DNA from: Planctomycetales bacterium
Lineage (GTDB): Bacteria > Planctomycetota > Planctomycetia > Planctomycetales > Planctomycetaceae
Assembly: GCA_028285345.1 (NCBI GenBank)
Contig: JANQPT010000044.1
Location: forward strand, 248,001-312,000
Length of the DNA stretch: 64,000 bases
Direction of reading: 5' to 3'
Shown: piece by piece, positions 45,994-55,800 of the stretch
Position numbering within the stretch: position 1 is the stretch's first letter
Layout of the letters: every line of letters begins with the position of its first letter
Notes under the pieces: model-generated
Told to the model about the DNA's origin: nothing
What the model saw: only the letters and a program-made list of their open reading frames with translations
The model's database searches: none
Made by a program: the position numbers and the translations under genes

Positions 45994-47364
45994 CTACTTG
46001 TTTTCCCAATATGCCGACTTCGCGGTTGCAGCCCAAATCTTATCAAACGAGGCGGTCCCGTCCTCTTCCCAGAAGTCCGTGACGACGTGGTTGTGATATC
46101 CCGGCGGCGGGCCGGGGGCGTTGACGTGGCCGATGAAACGGACGCGGTTGGGCGTGTCGGGGCGCAACGGGTCATGGCGGAAGTAGACCGTGTGCCCGTT
46201 CCGGTACCGCATCCGCGCCAACAGCCGCTTCGGCTTCGGCGGCGGTGTCGCTTTGAAACGTTCGAGTTTCTCGCGGTCGAGTTCGACACCCAAACCGGGA
46301 CCTGCGGGAACGCGGACGCTGCCGTTGACGACCGGCATTGTTTGCGTTGTGACGTCCTCTTTCCACAGGTTCGCCAAATTGACGTTGTCGATCGTGGCCA
46401 TTTTGAAGACGGCGACCTCGTGGGCGAGAAACGCTTGGTTGATCGTGCCGCCCGCCTGCTGCAGCATGAACGGCACATTGGCCGCTTCGGCGATAGTGGC
46501 GGTTTTGGCTGCGTGAGAGATCGGCGCATGGCCGGCCATGTAGCCGTCGCAAAGCCCGTCGCTCATCACCTTGGGCGGTCCATGATGGATTAAGATCGAC
46601 AGCTTCGACTTCTCCCGCAACCGGCGATAGGCGTCGCGATCGTGAACGGGAAACGGATCTTCCACTCGGGCGGCGATCGGAAAACGCTCCAGTTCCTTCA
46701 GCACGGGAAAAACCTGTTCGAAGTTGCCATTGGCGTTGAAGTCGTAGTGCACGCGAAATCCGGGCGGCGCGACTTTTTGCATGGCGGCGGTCTGATCGAC
46801 CACGTCTTGGCTTTCGTCGACATGAAACTTGAGCCAATGATATCCGCGGCCGGCCGCCTGACGAACTTCCTCCGCCATATCCTGGGGCGGTTGCGCAACC
46901 GTCCAGGCGGCAACGGGGATCCAATCCCGGACCTTCTGACCGATCAATCTGTGGGCCGGCAGTCCGAGCAACTTGCCCATCAGATCGTACATTGCCATGT
47001 TCAGCGGCAGGTTTTCCGTGTCGCCGACCCAGTCAAACGGCCGGCTGCCGATGTATTTCTTAAGCGCTTCTTCGGATGGCCAACTCCGCCCCCAGCTTTC
47101 CCCGTATCCTTCGGTGCCATTTTCGGTCTTGACGACGAACACCGTTCGGTAATTATTCTCCAAACCTTGGCAGCGGTAGAGTGCCTTGGCGTTAAACTCG
47201 TGAAACGGGGCTAAGATCGCATGGCGTTCGATGTCAACCACGCGGGACTGGGACTTGAGAGCCGGAGATTTTTCCGCCGCCCGGAGAATGCGGCTGAGCG
47301 ATGCGGCACCACTGAGCGTAACGGCTGTGGAAGTCAGGAAACAGCGGCGGGTGATTGTCGGCAT
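45994..47364 (-). CDS. Tat-exported enolase-superfamily protein, divergent
   Basis: This 456-residue protein begins with a twin-arginine signal (TITRRCFLTSTAVTLSGAAS). The TIM-barrel part keeps D in VHYDFNANGNFEQ and E in VEDPFPVHD, but the third metal position is HH in ILIHHG instead of Glu or Asp, and the usual K-x-K base reads K-F-H (LKFHVDES). An extra C-terminal region of about 100 residues is Pro/Arg/Tyr-rich. It is probably a secreted protein with a changed or lost dehydratase activity. It stands alone between repeats. Confidence 0.82.
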   Translation of the reverse strand: MPTITRRCFLTSTAVTLSGAASLSRILRAAEKSPALKSQSRVVDIERHAILAPFHEFNAKALYRCQGLENNYRTVFVVKTENGTEGYGESWGRSWPSEEALKKYIGSRPFDWVGDTENLPLNMAMYDLMGKLLGLPAHRLIGQKVRDWIPVAAWTVAQPPQDMAEEVRQAAGRGYHWLKFHVDESQDVVDQTAAMQKVAPPGFRVHYDFNANGNFEQVFPVLKELERFPIAARVEDPFPVHDRDAYRRLREKSKLSILIHHGPPKVMSDGLCDGYMAGHAPISHAAKTATIAEAANVPFMLQQAGGTINQAFLAHEVAVFKMATIDNVNLANLWKEDVTTQTMPVVNGSVRVPAGPGLGVELDREKLERFKATPPPKPKRLLARMRYRNGHTVYFRHDPLRPDTPNRVRFIGHVNAPGPPPGYHNHVVTDFWEEDGTASFDKIWAATAKSAYWENK

Positions 47365-47759
47365 AGTTGTTTCTCCCGGCTAGGCGTGGTCCATGCTCGC
47401 GCGTATAATTCCGAAGTTGCATCGCCGCGTCGAACAGCGCCGTTCGGCGAATTTCAGGCGATTTCGCCACTCTCGGCTGTTGCGACGCATCTTGATAAAT
47501 GTTGGAATCATCTTAAATCCGATTTTGATTTGGGATTGTCTCGGTTGGCGCTTGTCGATTAAAACAAAGGGAACTAAGATTTCGACGATTTCTTAGCCCG
47601 GCTGCAGTGCTCGACGCGGGGGGGTCATCAAGTCTCTTTCGAAGTCAATCGAAAACGTTACGCCGTCGCAATCCGATCTTGCACAAACGTGCTTAAATTC
47701 TACGACTCCGCACTCGGCCGGTTCAGTTACTTCCGGTCGGCTGTGGTCCGGCCTTCGGG
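47365..47759. other. Intergenic region, no gene seen
   Basis: A 395-base gap with a fairly AT-rich part at about 47500-47590. No repeat or RNA gene was recognised. It carries the promoter of the leftward Tat enolase-like gene. Confidence 0.35.
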
Positions 47760-47978
47760 GTGAGTATCGTGAGCATCTTCTGCCGCGTGGACGACAAACA
47801 GATTCCAATTTATCGGGTCATCTGGATTTCGGCCACTCCACACTTTTGCGGGGAACCCGATTGCCAATGTGAAGGCTTGCACGAAGTCGCGCTTGAAGGT
47901 GGCGAAACCGTGTGGGCCAAACACTCGGAAATGGATCTGTTGATGGAAATGATCGAGGAATGGCAAGGCTGTGATTGA
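47760..47978 (+). CDS. Small hypothetical protein
   Basis: This possible 72-residue protein opens with GTG at 47760 (or the GTG three codons later). It contains SIFCRVDDKQIPIYRVIWIS, a CGEPDCQCEG cluster of cysteines that could bind metal, and an acidic end (MIEEWQGCD). Coding potential is plausible but support is limited to codon use and composition. Confidence 0.45.
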   Translation: MSIVSIFCRVDDKQIPIYRVIWISATPHFCGEPDCQCEGLHEVALEGGETVWAKHSEMDLLMEMIEEWQGCD

Positions 47979-48012
47979 TCTGACGCTAGTGTTCCGTCAA
48001 AGCGAGACATTC

Positions 48013-48088
48013 GTGTGCCACTGGCTTTGCCAGTGCTGTTAAGCCGTTGAGCAAGCTCACCTTGCACTGGCGAAGCCAGTGGCACACA
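48013..48088. repeat. Palindromic element before ribBA end
   Basis: GTGTGCCACTGGCTTTGCCA on the left is mirrored by GGCGAAGCCAGTGGCACACA on the right (to about 48088). It lies between convergent genes (the small gene and ribBA) and could act as a bidirectional mRNA end, though no T-runs follow. Confidence 0.65.
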
Positions 48089-48115
48089 ACCCGAAGACGA
48101 CCACTTGTCAGACGA

Positions 48116-49369
48116 CTAATCCGCGGTCTCTTCGGCGACCTCTTCCGAGGACGGGGGCAGTATGTGCCCCATCTTTTTTCGCTTGGTCTCCATGTAGTGC
48201 TGCCGATGTTTTTCCGGCGACGCGACCAGCGGAATTTGCTCGACGACTTCTAAGTCAAACCGTTGCGAGAACGCGTCCGTCTTCTTGGGGTTGTTCGTCA
48301 GCAGGCGAATTCGCCGCAGCTTGAGGTCCTTGAGCACTTGCAGCCCAATGCCGTAGTCGCGCGGATCCGCCTTGAAGCCGAGTTTGTGATTGGCTTCGAC
48401 CGTGTCAAATCCTTCATCTTGTAACACGTAGGCTTTGAGCTTGGGCACCAACCCGATGCCGCGGCCCTCTTGTGGCAGATAGATTACGGCCCCGGCACCC
48501 TCGCGGCGAATCATGTCCAGCGCCATGTGCAATTGATCTCCGCAATCGCAGCGCAATGACGCCAGCAGATCTCCTGTGAAGCAGGAGGAATGCATGCGGA
48601 CGAGCGGCGCTTCGGCGGAATCAATATCACCGATCACGATCGCGATCGGTACCTGATCTTCGTGCTCCACTTGGTAGGCGATGACCCTCAGGTCCCCGTA
48701 TCGGGAAGGAACGTTCACATCGGCTTCGCGGTGCACTAATTGCTCGCGCAATCCCCGGTAGCGAATCAACTCTTCGATTGTGATCATCACCAGATCGAAT
48801 TCGGCGGCTAGTTTCTGCAATTCCTCATGGTCCGCCATGCCGTCGGTTTCTTGGCTGCAAATCTCAATCAACGCGGCGGCGGGATGCATGTCCGCCAATT
48901 TCATCAGATCGATGGCTGCTTCGGTATGCCCCGCCCGGCGGAGCACGCCCCCTTCTTTGGCCACTAGGGGGTGAATGTGTCCCGGACCGAAAAAATCTTC
49001 CGGACGCGATGACGGATTGCCGATGGCTTGAATCGTCCGCGAGCGATTCTCAGCACTGACCCCCGTGCCGGCGCTGTGATGGTCAACCGGTACCTGAAAG
49101 GCGGTTTGCATCGGCGTCGAGTTGTGGCCCGAATCGATCATCGGCGTAAATTTGAGCCGCTTGGCCCAAGCCGAGCTGACCGGCGTACAGAGCAGACCGC
49201 TACCGTATTTCAGAAAAAACCGAACCGTCTCCGGCGTAATCGCTTCCGCCGCGCAAATGAAGTCGCCCTCATTTTCGCGGTCGGCATCGTCGACCACGAT
49301 CACGGGACGCCCCGCTCGAATGGCGGAGACGGCGTCATCTATGCTTTTTGATTCGGGTAGCAGGCTCAT
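48116..49369 (-). CDS. ribBA: Bifunctional RibBA (DHBP synthase / GTP cyclohydrolase II)
   Basis: This 417-residue protein makes both riboflavin precursors. The N-terminal half (residues 1-205) is 3,4-dihydroxy-2-butanone-4-phosphate synthase with DDADRENEGDFICAAE, STPMQTAFQVPVDH and GHIHPLVAKEGGVLRRAGHT. The C-terminal half is GTP cyclohydrolase II with the zinc site HSSCFTGDLLASLRCDCGDQ (three Cys) and YLPQEGRGIGL. Length and order match RibBA fusions. No FMN riboswitch was recognised in the 347-base upstream region. Confidence 0.97.
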   Translation of the reverse strand: MSLLPESKSIDDAVSAIRAGRPVIVVDDADRENEGDFICAAEAITPETVRFFLKYGSGLLCTPVSSAWAKRLKFTPMIDSGHNSTPMQTAFQVPVDHHSAGTGVSAENRSRTIQAIGNPSSRPEDFFGPGHIHPLVAKEGGVLRRAGHTEAAIDLMKLADMHPAAALIEICSQETDGMADHEELQKLAAEFDLVMITIEELIRYRGLREQLVHREADVNVPSRYGDLRVIAYQVEHEDQVPIAIVIGDIDSAEAPLVRMHSSCFTGDLLASLRCDCGDQLHMALDMIRREGAGAVIYLPQEGRGIGLVPKLKAYVLQDEGFDTVEANHKLGFKADPRDYGIGLQVLKDLKLRRIRLLTNNPKKTDAFSQRFDLEVVEQIPLVASPEKHRQHYMETKRKKMGHILPPSSEEVAEETAD

Positions 49370-49716
49370 CGACTTTTAATTCGGATTTCGTGAACTTGGC
49401 GTCCATGGGCGGAATCATTCCGCCAATCGCGTGACGGCCGGCAATTCGGCACATCAATCTAGATTTCAGCTCGTTTGCTGATGCAGGTGCCGCCGACATT
49501 TCAATTGTAGCGGCATTTGCTGCAATATCGACTCTGGATTCCGTCCGGAAACCTCGACAGCGGCAGGAGTAAGCTCTTTCCCGCCCTTGTGACGCAGATC
49601 GCGGAGTGCCCAAACGTGGTTGCATCGGCATATATTGATTGGTATCTTGTATCCTGCCGATTGTTACGGATTTCAGCCGGTGATATCCCATACATCACGA
49701 CCGGGAGAGTCTCATC
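49370..49716. other. Divergent promoter region, no gene seen
   Basis: 347 bases separate ribBA from the DUF1549/DUF1553 gene, which read away from each other. An AT-rich stretch occurs at about 49625-49665. No repeat or riboswitch was seen. Confidence 0.35.
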
Positions 49717-52227
49717 ATGGACCGCTTATTCCGTTTCCTCCCCACAGCCTCGGCTTTCTGTTTGCTTGCCGCTCTGGCTGTGCAACCTGTTGCCGCCGAG
49801 CAGCCTGCGAGTTCCGGACTGGGTGATCCCGGCCAACTTCAGGAACTGCGAGTCGAGCCGAATTTCGATGGGAAGGGATTTGCAATCCGCGGCCGCGACC
49901 GCCGGCAACAATTGTTTGTCACCGGCCTCTACTCCAGTGGTCAAAAACATGACTTCACACACAAAGTGAAGTACCAAGCCGCTCCGGACGGAATTGTGTC
50001 GATCAGCAGCGATGGATATGTCGCACCGCTGGCCGATGGTCAAACGACGATCACGGCAACGACCGATTCGGGACAGACGGCCACCGTCCCCGTGACGGTT
50101 GCCGGCATTACCAACGATCCGCCGATCAATTTCAAGAATCAGATCGTGCCCATCTTCACAAAGTTGGGCTGCAATAGCGGCGGTTGCCACGGAAAAGCGA
50201 GCGGGCAAAACGGTTTCAAGCTCTCGCTGTTGGGCTTCTACCCGGACGATGACTACGAGTTTCTAGTCAAAGAGGGCCGCGGTCGGCGACTGAATCCGGC
50301 GTCTCCCGATCAGAGCCTGTTCTTGACCAAGCCGGTTGGAAAATCTCCGCACGGCGGCGGAAAGCGGATGGACGTGGACAGCCATGAATACCGCTTGATC
50401 GCGCACTGGATCGAACAAGGGATGCCGTACGGAAGTCCGGAAGACCCGGTGGTAACGGGAATTCGCTGCTTGCCCGAAGGTCGAATTATGGACCGGGGAC
50501 AGGAACAGCAGATCACCGTCGTGGCGACCTATAGCGACGGCAGCACAGAGGACGTCACCCGGATGGCACTATTTGAGGCCAACGATACCGAGATGGCCGA
50601 ATCAAGCAAAACGGGTCTCGTGCGCACGCTCGATTTGACCGGTGAAGTGGCAATCATGGCGCGATACCAGGGGCAGGTCTCCACGTTTCGGGCGACGATT
50701 CCGCTCGGTGCCGACCTTGCCGACGCTCCGCAGCCTGCGAACTTTATCGATGAGGCGGTGCTCAACAAGCTGCATCTGCTGGGCATTCCGCCGTCGCAGA
50801 TCGCGGATGATTCGACCTTCATTCGCCGCGCATACATCGATATCACCGGCGAAACGCCAACTGCTAAGGAAGTCCAGCAATTTCTCGCCGACAGCGACCC
50901 GCAGAAGCGCGACAATTTGGTCGACCGGCTCGTCGATAGCCCCGGTTACGCCGATCTGTTTGCCAATAAGTGGAACATGGTGCTTCGCAACAAGAAGCGG
51001 ACCAACGACGACCGCAGAGGGACCTACGCGTTCTACCGCTGGATTTGGAACAGCCTGTACGAAAACAAACCTTATGATCAATTTGCCCGCGAGATTCTGA
51101 CTGCGACCGGCGATATGGAACACAATCCGGCTGTCGTGTGGTACCGTGAGGTCAGCAAGAACAATGAACAGGTCGAAGATACCGCACAACTTTTCTTGGG
51201 GCTGAGAATCCAATGTGCGCGGTGTCACCACCACCCGTTCGAACGCTGGAGCCAAAACGACTATTACGGTCTGTCCGCCTTTTTCACGCGGGTTGGAAAC
51301 AAGAAGTTGGCCAACGACGCCAGCAAGGCCCGGGATCGCCGCATCTTTCATAACGAGGGCATCGCCCAGGCGAAAAATCCGCGTTCGGGCAAACAACTCA
51401 AGCCGGCCGGATTGGGCGAGGAGCCGTTCAACATTCCCGCTGACCGCGATCCGCGACACTACCTCGTCGACTGGATGGCCGCCAAGGACAATCCCTTCTT
51501 CGCCAAAGCCGTCGTGAATCGCTATTGGAAGCATTTCTTCGATCGCGGCATTGTGGAACCGGAGGACGACATGCGGGAGACCAACCCGCCCTCGAATCCA
51601 GAATTGCTCGACGCTCTCGCGGAGAATTTCATCGCCAACAACTTCGATCTGAAATGGCTGGTGCGGACGATCTGCAAGTCAAAAACGTATCAGCTCAGCT
51701 CAATTCCCAACGAATTCAATCTGAAGGACAAACAGAACTTTTCGCGCTATTACCCCCGTCGGCTCAAGGCCGAGGTTCTTTACGACGCATTACATTCCGT
51801 AACCTCCACAACGCAGGCGTATAGCGGCTTGCCCGCCGGGACGAGCGCACTCCAGTTGCCCGACTCTTCGGTGGGAACTTACTTCCTTAAGGTCTTCGGC
51901 CAGCCTCAAGCGGAGACCGCTTGTGAGTGCGAACGGTCTCAGGAAGCCAACCTGGCGCAGAGCCTGCACCTGCTCAACAGCAGCGAGGTCCAAGGAAAGA
52001 TTTCCAACGCGTCGGGGCGGGCTGCGACATTCGCCAAGAATGACAAGTTGAGTGACGAGGAGAAGATTCGCGAATTGTACCTGTGGGTCTACTCCCGCGC
52101 ACCGAAGCAGGATGAACTGCAGATTGCGCTGGGCCACATCAAAAAGCACGAAAAGAACAAGCAAATCGCCTACGAAGACATCATTTGGGCATTGGTCAAT
52201 ACGAAGGAATTCTTGTTCAACCATTAG
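49717..52227 (+). CDS. Secreted DUF1549/DUF1553 protein with Ig-like and cytochrome-like parts
   Basis: This 836-residue protein begins with a signal peptide (FCLLAALAVQPVAAEQ). Order: a BIG2-like Ig domain (about 40-125), a short cytochrome-like motif CNSGGCHG (C152, C157, H158; CxxxxCH, not a standard CxxCH), a second Ig-like part (about 240-325), then DUF1549 (about 360-540, with YIDITGETPTAKEVQQFL and CARCHHHPFERWSQ, whose CARCH could bind heme or metal) and DUF1553 (about 590-830, including VVNRYWKHFFDRGIVEP). This is a very common Planctomycete family of unknown function. It is first of a three-gene set of large secreted proteins and is followed by a good terminator. Confidence 0.9.
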   Translation: MDRLFRFLPTASAFCLLAALAVQPVAAEQPASSGLGDPGQLQELRVEPNFDGKGFAIRGRDRRQQLFVTGLYSSGQKHDFTHKVKYQAAPDGIVSISSDGYVAPLADGQTTITATTDSGQTATVPVTVAGITNDPPINFKNQIVPIFTKLGCNSGGCHGKASGQNGFKLSLLGFYPDDDYEFLVKEGRGRRLNPASPDQSLFLTKPVGKSPHGGGKRMDVDSHEYRLIAHWIEQGMPYGSPEDPVVTGIRCLPEGRIMDRGQEQQITVVATYSDGSTEDVTRMALFEANDTEMAESSKTGLVRTLDLTGEVAIMARYQGQVSTFRATIPLGADLADAPQPANFIDEAVLNKLHLLGIPPSQIADDSTFIRRAYIDITGETPTAKEVQQFLADSDPQKRDNLVDRLVDSPGYADLFANKWNMVLRNKKRTNDDRRGTYAFYRWIWNSLYENKPYDQFAREILTATGDMEHNPAVVWYREVSKNNEQVEDTAQLFLGLRIQCARCHHHPFERWSQNDYYGLSAFFTRVGNKKLANDASKARDRRIFHNEGIAQAKNPRSGKQLKPAGLGEEPFNIPADRDPRHYLVDWMAAKDNPFFAKAVVNRYWKHFFDRGIVEPEDDMRETNPPSNPELLDALAENFIANNFDLKWLVRTICKSKTYQLSSIPNEFNLKDKQNFSRYYPRRLKAEVLYDALHSVTSTTQAYSGLPAGTSALQLPDSSVGTYFLKVFGQPQAETACECERSQEANLAQSLHLLNSSEVQGKISNASGRAATFAKNDKLSDEEKIRELYLWVYSRAPKQDELQIALGHIKKHEKNKQIAYEDIIWALVNTKEFLFNH

Positions 52228-52348
52228 CGCCGGTTCTAAACCCGGTTGCGCTGGATCCGGATACTTACCTCACAGTCTCTGCCGGATGCGTAAGAGGGAT
52301 TTGGACTCCCGGTATCAAGTCCGCTTCCTTTGACGCGTGAAAACTCGA

Positions 52349-52382
52349 CGGTCGGTCATCTTCGGATGGCCGGCCGTTTTTT
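52349..52382 (+). terminator. Rho-independent terminator after the DUF1549/DUF1553 gene
   Basis: The stem CGGTCGGTCATC pairs with GATGGCCGGCCG around a UUCG tetraloop, and a run of T follows at 52377-52382. This is a strong intrinsic terminator about 120 bases after the stop at 52227, so the next large gene probably has its own promoter. Confidence 0.85.
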
Positions 52383-52812
52383 ACTTGGTGCATTAATTGT
52401 GGGGGCGGTCGGTTTGTGTCGCCGAATCTTTGCTCAAACGGGCGAATTCCCGGAGGTTTCCCTTTTCATTCGCTTCGCGCAAGCGTTAAAATTTAATGAG
52501 CGAATATTTCAGCGGTTTGGCGGAGAAAACAACCGTCGCCGGCCGTTGAAAAAATCGAAAAATAGTACATTCCAAAACGATAGTCCGCGAATCTCGTTTG
52601 AAGCCGGTTTTGGTTTTGCGGCTCCACTTGATCACGGTCTTATCCCCGCCTCCGAGTCCCTCCGGCGGTTTCATGTGTGAGATGTCTCGACATGAGGGCC
52701 GCAATGGTTTCGGCCACTCCTGCCTTCGTCAGTCTTCTCGCCGTCACACTGGTTCGTCATATAATCCGGCGTCGTAGGTTGGATCGCATCCCGAATGTGA
52801 AGGAAAACGGCC
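52383..52812. other. Intergenic region after terminator
   Basis: The 430 bases contain an AT-rich part (about 52485-52580) that probably includes the promoter of the 1279-aa gene. Small open frames here have no recognisable product. Confidence 0.35.
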
Positions 52813-55800
52813 ATGCGAATGAATCACTCACTGACCGCAATCCCATCGCGTTTCGCCACCGTGGGAATTCTCTGTACAGGTGCGGTTTTGTTGCTCGTTG
52901 CTTCCGCATCGGCGCAGCTTCCTCAGAACCGGCTGTACGCGCTGTTTCCCGCCGGCGGCCAAGCCGGAACCAAGCTTGACGTGACCATCACCAACTCGGC
53001 CGATGCTGACGAAGTTCAAGGTCTGCACTTCTCACAGCCGGGCATCACCGCTGTCCAAAAAACGCAAATTGTCAACGGCCGCCGGGAACCGGTCGCCAAC
53101 CAATTCACGGTCAAGATCGATAAGGACGTTCCACCGGGAATCTACGATGTGCGGTCGGTCGGGCTGTTCGGCATCAGCAATCCCCGCAGCTTCGTCGTTG
53201 GTTCGCGCAAGGAATTGCAGGAGGCCGAGGGCAACAATACTCCCGAGACCGCAACCGCGCTTGAACTGCAAACAGTCACCAACGCCCGCTGCGGCTCCGC
53301 CGGCGATATCGATTTCTACAAGTTCTCCGGCAAAAAAGGGGACCGGCTGATCATTGATTGCCGCGCCCGGCGGATCGACTCGCGGATGGAAGCGACACTG
53401 GAGTTGTACGATCCGAACAAGCGCCGCATCGCGTTCAGCCGCAGCGAAGTTCGCGGAGATCCCTTGATCGACGTCAAACTGCCGGCCGACGGTGAATACA
53501 TGATTCGCGTCTACGATTTTCTCTACGGCGGCAGCAACGACCATTTTTACCGCTTGGCTGTTCATTCCGGGGCACACGTCGATTTTGTGATGCCCCCTGC
53601 GGCGGTTGCCGGCAGCACTGCGGAATACACACTCTACGGCAGCAATCTCCCCGGCGGCGAGCCCTCCGGCATCAAGATTCGCGATCGCGAGCTTGATCGA
53701 TTGAAGGTAAAGATCGCCGCGCCCGCCGACAGCACCGCTCTGCAGCCTGGCATGTTCTTGTCTCCGTACGAGGCGTCACTTGACGGCTTCGTCTATCGCC
53801 TCCAGACGCCGCAAGGCCCGGCCAATCCGATCCTGATCCAATTCGCTTCGTCGGCCTGCCAATTGGAGCAGGAGCCGAACAATGCCGGACCGCAGGCAAA
53901 CAAAATCACGGTTCCCGGCGAGGTGGCGGGACAATTTCAGTCTCGTGGTGACATTGATTATTTCCAGTTCGAGGCGAAGGACAAGTCGGTCTATTGGATC
54001 GAAGTCTTCGGGCAGCGCTCCGGCAACAGCGCGGATCCGCATCTGATTGTCGAACAAATCACAGTCGGCAAGGACGGCAAAGAGACCGTCAAACGGCTCA
54101 CGGCTCAAGACGACGTGGGGACCAATCTCGGTGCGCAGGGATTTGATACCCGCAGCGACGACCCGGTGTTTCGATTTGACGCCCCAGCCGACGGTACCTA
54201 TCGCATCATGTTGCGCGATCGCTACTTTGAGAGCCGAGGCGACCCGCGACTGGTTTATCGAGTTTCGATTCAACCGAAGAAGCCCGATTATCGCTTGGTC
54301 GCCTTGCCGCGTCAGCCGGTGTTGGCCAACAACGCCGCAGCGCTGCCGGCGACTTGGGATCTTTCTCTCCGTAAGGGCGACCACACCGAAATCGAAGTCA
54401 TGGCCTTTCGCAAACATGGCTTCAACGACATCATCGACGTCACCGTAGCCGGGTTGCCGGCAGGGGTGACTTGTCCCGGCGCCACGCTCGGTCCCGGGCA
54501 GTCGACGGCGCGATTGATACTCACCTCCAGCGAGGATGCCGCCGAGTGGGTCGGGCCGATTCAAATCGTGGGCAAAGTCCGCATCGACGATCCGGCCGCA
54601 TTAAAAGCGGAGCGCGATTCCCGCACGAAACTCGATGCGGCAAACAACGCACTTCCCGCGCTACAAACAGCCGCCGATGCAGCGGCCGCCGCCGAAAAAG
54701 CGGCCAAGGAAAAAGTCGCCGCCCAAGCCAAGTCTGCCGAGACGGCCGTCGCCAAGTCGAAACAGGCGGCTGATACGGCAGCCGAATTGAAAAAGCAACT
54801 CGCCACAGCGGAAACCGGTTTGAAAACCGCCCAACAGCAGGCCGTTCAAGCCGCAATGGCCCTCGAGGCGAGTTCGACCAAGTTTGTGAATGCCGCCGTT
54901 GCGAAGGCCACCGCCGATCGTCAAGTTGACGAGACCGCCGCGGTGATGGAGAATGCCGTTGCGGCAAAGCTCGCCGCCCAAGAGGCAAAGGACGCCGCCG
55001 CGGAAGCCGCCGCCGACAAGCAGATCATTGCCGCCGCCGTTGCCGCGAAATTGGCGCGTGACGCGAAATCAACCGCCGCCACCCAATTCGAAACGGCCGT
55101 CACTGAAAAACAACAAGCAACCACTCAAAAGGCGGCCGCTGATAAGCAAGCCGTCGCGGCCAAGACTGCTCACCAAAAACTTGCCGAGCAATACGCCGCC
55201 GCCGAAAAAGCATCTCAGGAAGCAGCAGCGGTTGCAAAGAAGGAAACCGACGCCAAGGCGGCTTCCGACAAAGCACTTTCCGCAGCAGCTGAACAGCTGA
55301 AGAAAGCCACTGCAGCGATCGCCGAAGGCAAGAAACAAGCGGCTGCGGCAAATACAGCTTGGAGTTCCGCACAGCAACAGCGTGATGCCAAACGCCAGGA
55401 TCTTACCCGCGTCGCTCGCGGCGGGACGATCGTTTGGAGCGGCAATCAGACGCTCACGGCGCAGTCTCGGCTCTCGCGAAATATTGCATTAGCCGTGCTC
55501 GCCGAATCGGCGCCGTTTCAGATTTCCTCCGGTGTCAATGCGATTGAAGTCAGCCAGGGTGCACAGATTCTCGTCCCGGTCAAACTGGCCAAACGGGGAT
55601 TCGACAACAAGGTCGATCTGGTGTTCGAAGCCGTTCCCAAAAACTTTCAGGTCGAAAAGAAGGCGATTGAAAAAGGCAAAGCGGAGTCGCTGCTTAAGGT
55701 GTTTGTCAAGAACAATGTCAAACCTGGGAAGTATACGCTGTATCTGCGCGGCCAAGGTCAAATCTCCTACAGCCGCAATCCGGATGCCGCCAAAGCGGCC

